A stretch of 64,000 nt of DNA from Marsupella aquatica (Eukaryota > Marchantiophyta). The stretch lies in NCBI GenBank assembly GCA_973895155.1, contig OZ316895.1:558001-622000 (forward strand), in the 5' to 3' direction. Below, piece by piece: positions 60,439 through 64,000 of the stretch (positions are counted from its first letter, which is position 1; each line of letters opens with the position of its first letter). The notes beneath the pieces are model-generated. The model did no database searches. It was not told where the DNA came from and saw only the letters and a program-made list of their open reading frames with translations. The position numbers were made by a program, and so were the translations under genes.

Positions 60439-60680
60439 AGCACCTAAGAGTGGGACCCGAGGTATTGTACTAAATGAGTTTCCCAGGTTACAGTCCACCC
60501 AAATCACAAGATTCAACCTCAAGACTCCCATGGATTCAGCATTTATTGGCACTGCCAAAAAATACTTCTACTAAGCTGAAACGCTATTTAAGTAACAAAT
60601 ACTTTGTTTCAAAGCTATCTATAGAAGTTGTAGGGGTCTTTCTGAGCATCCTGTCAAGGTTCTGATTTCTGGCATTTTCA
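60439..60680. repeat. Dispersed repeat, copy 2
   Basis: It matches 32040-32340 in the same orientation, including AAGACTCCCATGGA and CTATCTATAGAAGTTGTAGG. It lacks the internal duplication present in the other copy. Confidence 0.6.
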
Positions 60681-60854
60681 AAATCTGGTTTTTGTGTGAA
60701 GAATATAAAAGCGATGAAATGATGTCACTCAGAGTTTTTTGGGTAGAAATTCCCTGTGGCACCAAACAATGTCCAAAATGCATTCAGAATGGATGGATTT
60801 TTGCAATATATGTCCCAGTTAAATCTAACTAATAACTGGCAATCAAGGTGCAAA

Positions 60855-60934
60855 AGAGGTGCATGCTAGGGAGTTGATAGCCTAAATATCCTCTGTTGGA
60901 TGGATCAGCTTTGGGTATTAATTCAAGGCAAAAA
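60855..60934 (+). mobile_element. SINE fragment (3' end), plus strand
   Basis: AGAGGTGCATGCTAGGGAGT, ATCCTCTGTTGGATGGATCA and TTCAAGGCAAAAA match the 3' ends of both SINE copies. The 5' part is absent. Confidence 0.75.
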
Positions 60935-61082
60935 CATATTAATTGGCAATCCAAAGCTACTTTCTAGAGCCTAGGGTCTAAAGTGAAGTCTCTAGACAAT
61001 GATATTGGGGTGGGGGCAAGTTTGGGTGTTTTAGGCGAGGTGGAGAAGGCAACGGGCAAAACCTGACACTCAGGCTAGTTTT

Positions 61083-61476
61083 TGTTGAGCATAGACAACA
61101 ATTGCAACAACAAGCCCATGAACCTGTTGAACTATGATGTCTTCCTTCATGACGATACACTCATGACTCATACCATGCACATGTAGTCAACACTGTAATT
61201 CATACGTGGTTCACCTCTTCTCCAAGGCTACGTCCACACGAACACAGTCACCAACTTTGCTTCAAGAGTTTTGAACACACAAGCTCTCTCTCTTCCTCAA
61301 GTTGCTCCATTACAATGAACAAGCACCACATACCAGCAGCTTACACACTAGCCCTGGTATATGCAAGGTCACACACGACTAACCCTCGGACTAACCTAAC
61401 CTTAGCCAAGTCCCTAACTGAGGTTAACCTAATTGACGTAACCTATGAGTCACAAGACTAAGAGCACTCCTTAACA
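61083..61476 (-). repeat. Solo LTR related to Copia element 1
   Basis: A 394-bp LTR on the minus strand starts TGTTAAGGAGTGCTC and ends GCTCAACA. It matches the LTR at 3167-3500 in the opposite orientation. There is no internal region next to it and no matching 5-bp target duplication. Confidence 0.8.
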
Positions 61477-61788
61477 TAACAATCCAACGCACAAGAGTCG
61501 ACACAGAGAGATATGTGATTCACCTCCACATGAGGCTAGGTCCACAGGAACACACAAGAGCTTTAGTGCACTCTAGGCCAACCGGCCATACCAAGCATCC
61601 ACAACACAAGTTCTCCCTATCTCTCAACTAGCTCCGTAATAATGAGCCTGAGTTCCCACTCTCCAAGCAAACACCGCTTGGGTATAGAGTGTGCACAGCA
61701 TGACTAACCTAACCAAGTTTGCAACTAAGGTTAGTCTTAATTATTATACAGTCGTTACTCTAGTAAGACCTAAGAGTAAATCCTAACA
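61477..61788 (-). repeat. Truncated LTR related to Copia element 2
   Basis: It directly abuts the solo LTR and matches 3870-4173 of element 2's LTR from the ATCCAACGCAC landmark to the terminal TAACA. The first 40 or so bases (plus-strand order) are missing. Divergence is much greater than between the two LTRs of element 2. Confidence 0.75.
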
Positions 61789-62550
61789 ATTTTAGCAAAT
61801 ATTGAAATGTGTTTCGATAAAGTAGACCTATTTTTGGGTCCAATTTCTGAAAATATTTTGACAAAAAGTATTCTTCCCATAAAGTAGCTTAGCCAGGCAT
61901 GCATGGGCGATCCAACGCTCCTATCCTCCCAATCAAAAAGTAACATGAAAAAATTCTGGAAAGGTTTTTAAGAGTAGGTTGCATCACTCATGCAACACCA
62001 CTTGACTTTGGTAGACTTTAGTCCATAATTATCTAGGCGGCTCACTCCTCATCACTTCTGTCCTAACTAAGTCTGTAGTCTTGGGCCGAGGGGTTTCTTT
62101 TATTATTAGGTTCAGCTGGGGCACCTACCTAATCCCGCCAACTCATTAAGTCCAATGTGTAGTTTAACTTAGTGTTCATTCTCCCATTTTTATTTCAGTG
62201 TTCATTGTCGTCCATGAATCATATTCAAGACCAAATCTATACACCGAAAAAATAAGGAAACTACTGTCAGGGAATGCTGGTTGGTTGGTTCCCATGGGTT
62301 TGATATTCGTTTCCATGCTGGCACTAGTCCCAAAAGCAGTTATTTGTCAAAGTGGGACAAGCCGCATTCCCCCAATGCTCAGTCAATATTACTTTTTCTT
62401 ATGGCATGGAAAATGTTCCTCCCTAGTATATTTGTAGGGCACTTGGCCCACCACAAACCCAGTCAATATTCCGTTTGGTCGATCCCGGTTTTCCGGCCCA
62501 CCCCACAAAACAGTCAATGTTCCTTTGATCGATCATGGTGATTCTTTGAG
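61789..62550. other. Intergenic stretch, no gene recognised
   Basis: The motif CAGTCAATRTT occurs at 62381, 62459 and 62511 with CCCCAC/CCCCCA nearby, suggesting a decayed short repeat. Nothing else was recognised. Confidence 0.4.
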
Positions 62551-62878
62551 ATGTCTGCAGTTCTAAATTTGTTTACGGCGCTTGAGCACCAGTCTTTTGC
62601 CATCAACAAAATACAAATCATTAGGGACGTCAGTGGGTTCTTTAGAGGGCGTCATCTCTGCTAAAAGAACGGACCGCATTGCTCTACTCAGAAGCCTGAG
62701 TAAAACTCTAGAGTACCACTTGTTTGCCATCGACAAAATCAATACCATGAGGGACGTCAGTGAGTTCTTTAGAGGGGGTTCTAAAAAGCGTTCTTCGTCT
62801 CTGCTGAAAGAAGGGACCATATTGTTCTACACAAAACCCAAAAACAAAAAACAAATTCACAGATGCTTAAGTTGATAT
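62551..62878 (+). other. Unrecognised coding-like region with a duplicated segment
   Basis: A frame from ATG 62551 gives MSAVLNLFTALEHQ, then FAINKIQIIRDVSGFFRG, before a stop. About 127 bases later another frame gives KTLEYHLFAIDKINTMRDVS and FFRGGSKKRSSSLLKEGT. The two segments are clearly duplicates at both protein and DNA level, landmark TTTGCCATC at 62596 and 62723. The frames differ, so either an intron or a frameshift lies between. I do not recognise the family. It could be part of a gene or a pseudogene extending into 62924-63200. Confidence 0.4.
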
Positions 62879-62923
62879 CAATCATATTTTTTCTCATATG
62901 TTGGATGCTCTTATATTGGATAT

Positions 62924-63200
62924 ATGGAGGAGGGTCCTGCAACGCTCGACTACTATAAACAGAAGATCTGCTCTCCAAAGATGGATAATTCTGCTTCATG
63001 GCTGTCTAAACACGGGGAATATTATTTTAGGGTCAAATTCGCTCCATGGATTTACTACATACACCCTGAAACAATCTGGGCCATTGACGTTGCAGGCTTA
63101 CAAATATTCAGATTTTGACACATCATTAAAGTGGGGTGAATTTAAGAATGTATTAAAACGTTGGGTTGGATTTAACATTCCCTCGTTTCAAGGTGCGTAA
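62924..63200 (+). other. Unrecognised coding-like segment
   Basis: One frame reads MEEGPATLDYYKQKICSPK and later APWIYYIHPETIWAIDVAG; a second frame further right reads YSDFDTSLKWGEFKNVLKRW and ends near a GGTGCGTA that could be a splice donor. The composition looks protein-like, rich in W, Y and charged residues, but a frame change is needed to join the parts. No family was recognised, so this may be a pseudogene or exons of an unknown gene. Confidence 0.3.
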
Positions 63201-64000
63201 ATGAATCGACATTTCCTGTTCTCGAGCAACGAAGTATTTTTTTATTGTGGGAATACAGTACCTGGAGAACAGAAGTGAACACACATTGGAAATTGGCTCT
63301 TTGTCATTTCTACTGGATAGAGATTAGCACATGTGTCCATTAGAAAGCAGGGCTTTTCTGTACAGCTCGAAGGCCTCCCAGAACCTAACCTAAGTAGAAT
63401 TCGTGCAAATCTAATAACATCTCCGGAGCTCCCCGGTGGTTATAAAAATTAAATTTGTATTGTTTCCTTGAAGTCTTCTTATATTCAACTACCAACACAT
63501 TTCGTGTTATTTCCTCTATGTCTAGTTGAGATTTCTGTGTGGACACATAACAATAGCTTAAAACAGCTGGGGTCGACCATGGGCAAGGAGACACAAGTAG
63601 ATAGAGCCTGTGTATTGTAAACAAGGAATCACTCTTGTAGAAATAAAAGAAATTGTAATGTGAATAGGCAGACCTTGATGTACAGAGACTGATACAGCAG
63701 TGCACTTAGATAGGGACCTTACTGTAAGACCGGCATTGTCTTCCAGTCCTAACTGGAACAGAAACATTCTTCGGTTTCCGACATAAAATCTTCACATCAA
63801 GTTCCCAGAGTGGAGGGTTTTCAGTGCAAGGTCTACATTATCCACAATTATTTACACGGAAAAATAAAGCCAAAAACTTGCCTGTTGGCTGTGTCAAGAA
63901 AACTTCCCTTTAGGTACTTGCAATAGACGTGAATTCAATATCTAACATCATCACCATTTTATTGAAGACTTCTTGCAGCCATAGCATCCTGCAGCTTTCT
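63201..64000. other. Right end of window, no gene recognised
   Basis: No supported coding region was seen. Short minus-strand open frames at 63385-63767 have no recognisable motif. Confidence 0.4.

Noticed and set aside
1-64000. tRNA or rRNA genes
   Set aside because: No complete cloverleaf was found; the only tRNA-like sequence is the head of the SINE copies.

Overview
The window is nuclear DNA of a land plant. The evidence is long intron-rich receptor-kinase genes with GT-AG introns, Ty1/Copia retrotransposons with an initiator-Met-tRNA primer site, a tRNA-derived SINE, and AT-rich spacers. An early-diverging lineage such as a bryophyte is my best guess, but nothing in the sequence proves it. 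No gene here is recognised well enough to carry a symbol.

Layout: 1-3500 is the 3' part of a decayed plus-strand Copia element that runs off the left edge. 3832-10358 is a complete minus-strand Copia element with near-identical LTRs and a 5-bp target duplication; it sits inside an older LTR (3614-3831 plus 10364-10385). A 277-bp hAT-like MITE follows at 10403-10679. 10.7-15.4 kb is spacer that holds pieces of the duplicated receptor-kinase unit.

15.4-57.7 kb is a head-to-tail tandem array, all on the minus strand, of malectin-like/LRR receptor-like protein kinases. Aligning the copies by eye gave an 18-exon model shared by gene A (15455-24496, apparently intact, 1180 residues), gene B (32797-42759, C-terminal frameshift, 1148 residues) and gene C (47222-56692, one small exon decayed, about 1165 residues). 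Between A and B lies a fourth copy (28725-30736) that kept only exons 1, 2 and part of 3, because a deletion of about 7 kb joined the 3' flank to exon 3. A fifth unit is represented only by an upstream-flank relic near 11.8-12.15 kb. The upstream blocks, 3' flanks and spacers of the units are also homologous, so whole units of roughly 10-14 kb were duplicated, not just coding parts.

57.7-64 kb is repeat-rich: a long inverted repeat, a SINE with a perfect 15-bp target duplication and fragments of the same family, a solo LTR joined to a second LTR fragment, and an unrecognised coding-like stretch with an internal tandem duplication (62.55-63.2 kb).

The receptor kinases are predicted plasma-membrane proteins: signal peptide, two-part malectin-like ectodomain, a cysteine-containing W-x-G-D-P-C segment, degenerate LRRs, one membrane helix and an RD-type Ser/Thr kinase. 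Such receptors usually act in signalling, but ligand and pathway cannot be told from this sequence. Exon coordinates were derived by hand from splice motifs, reading phase and comparison of the three copies; no tool was run.
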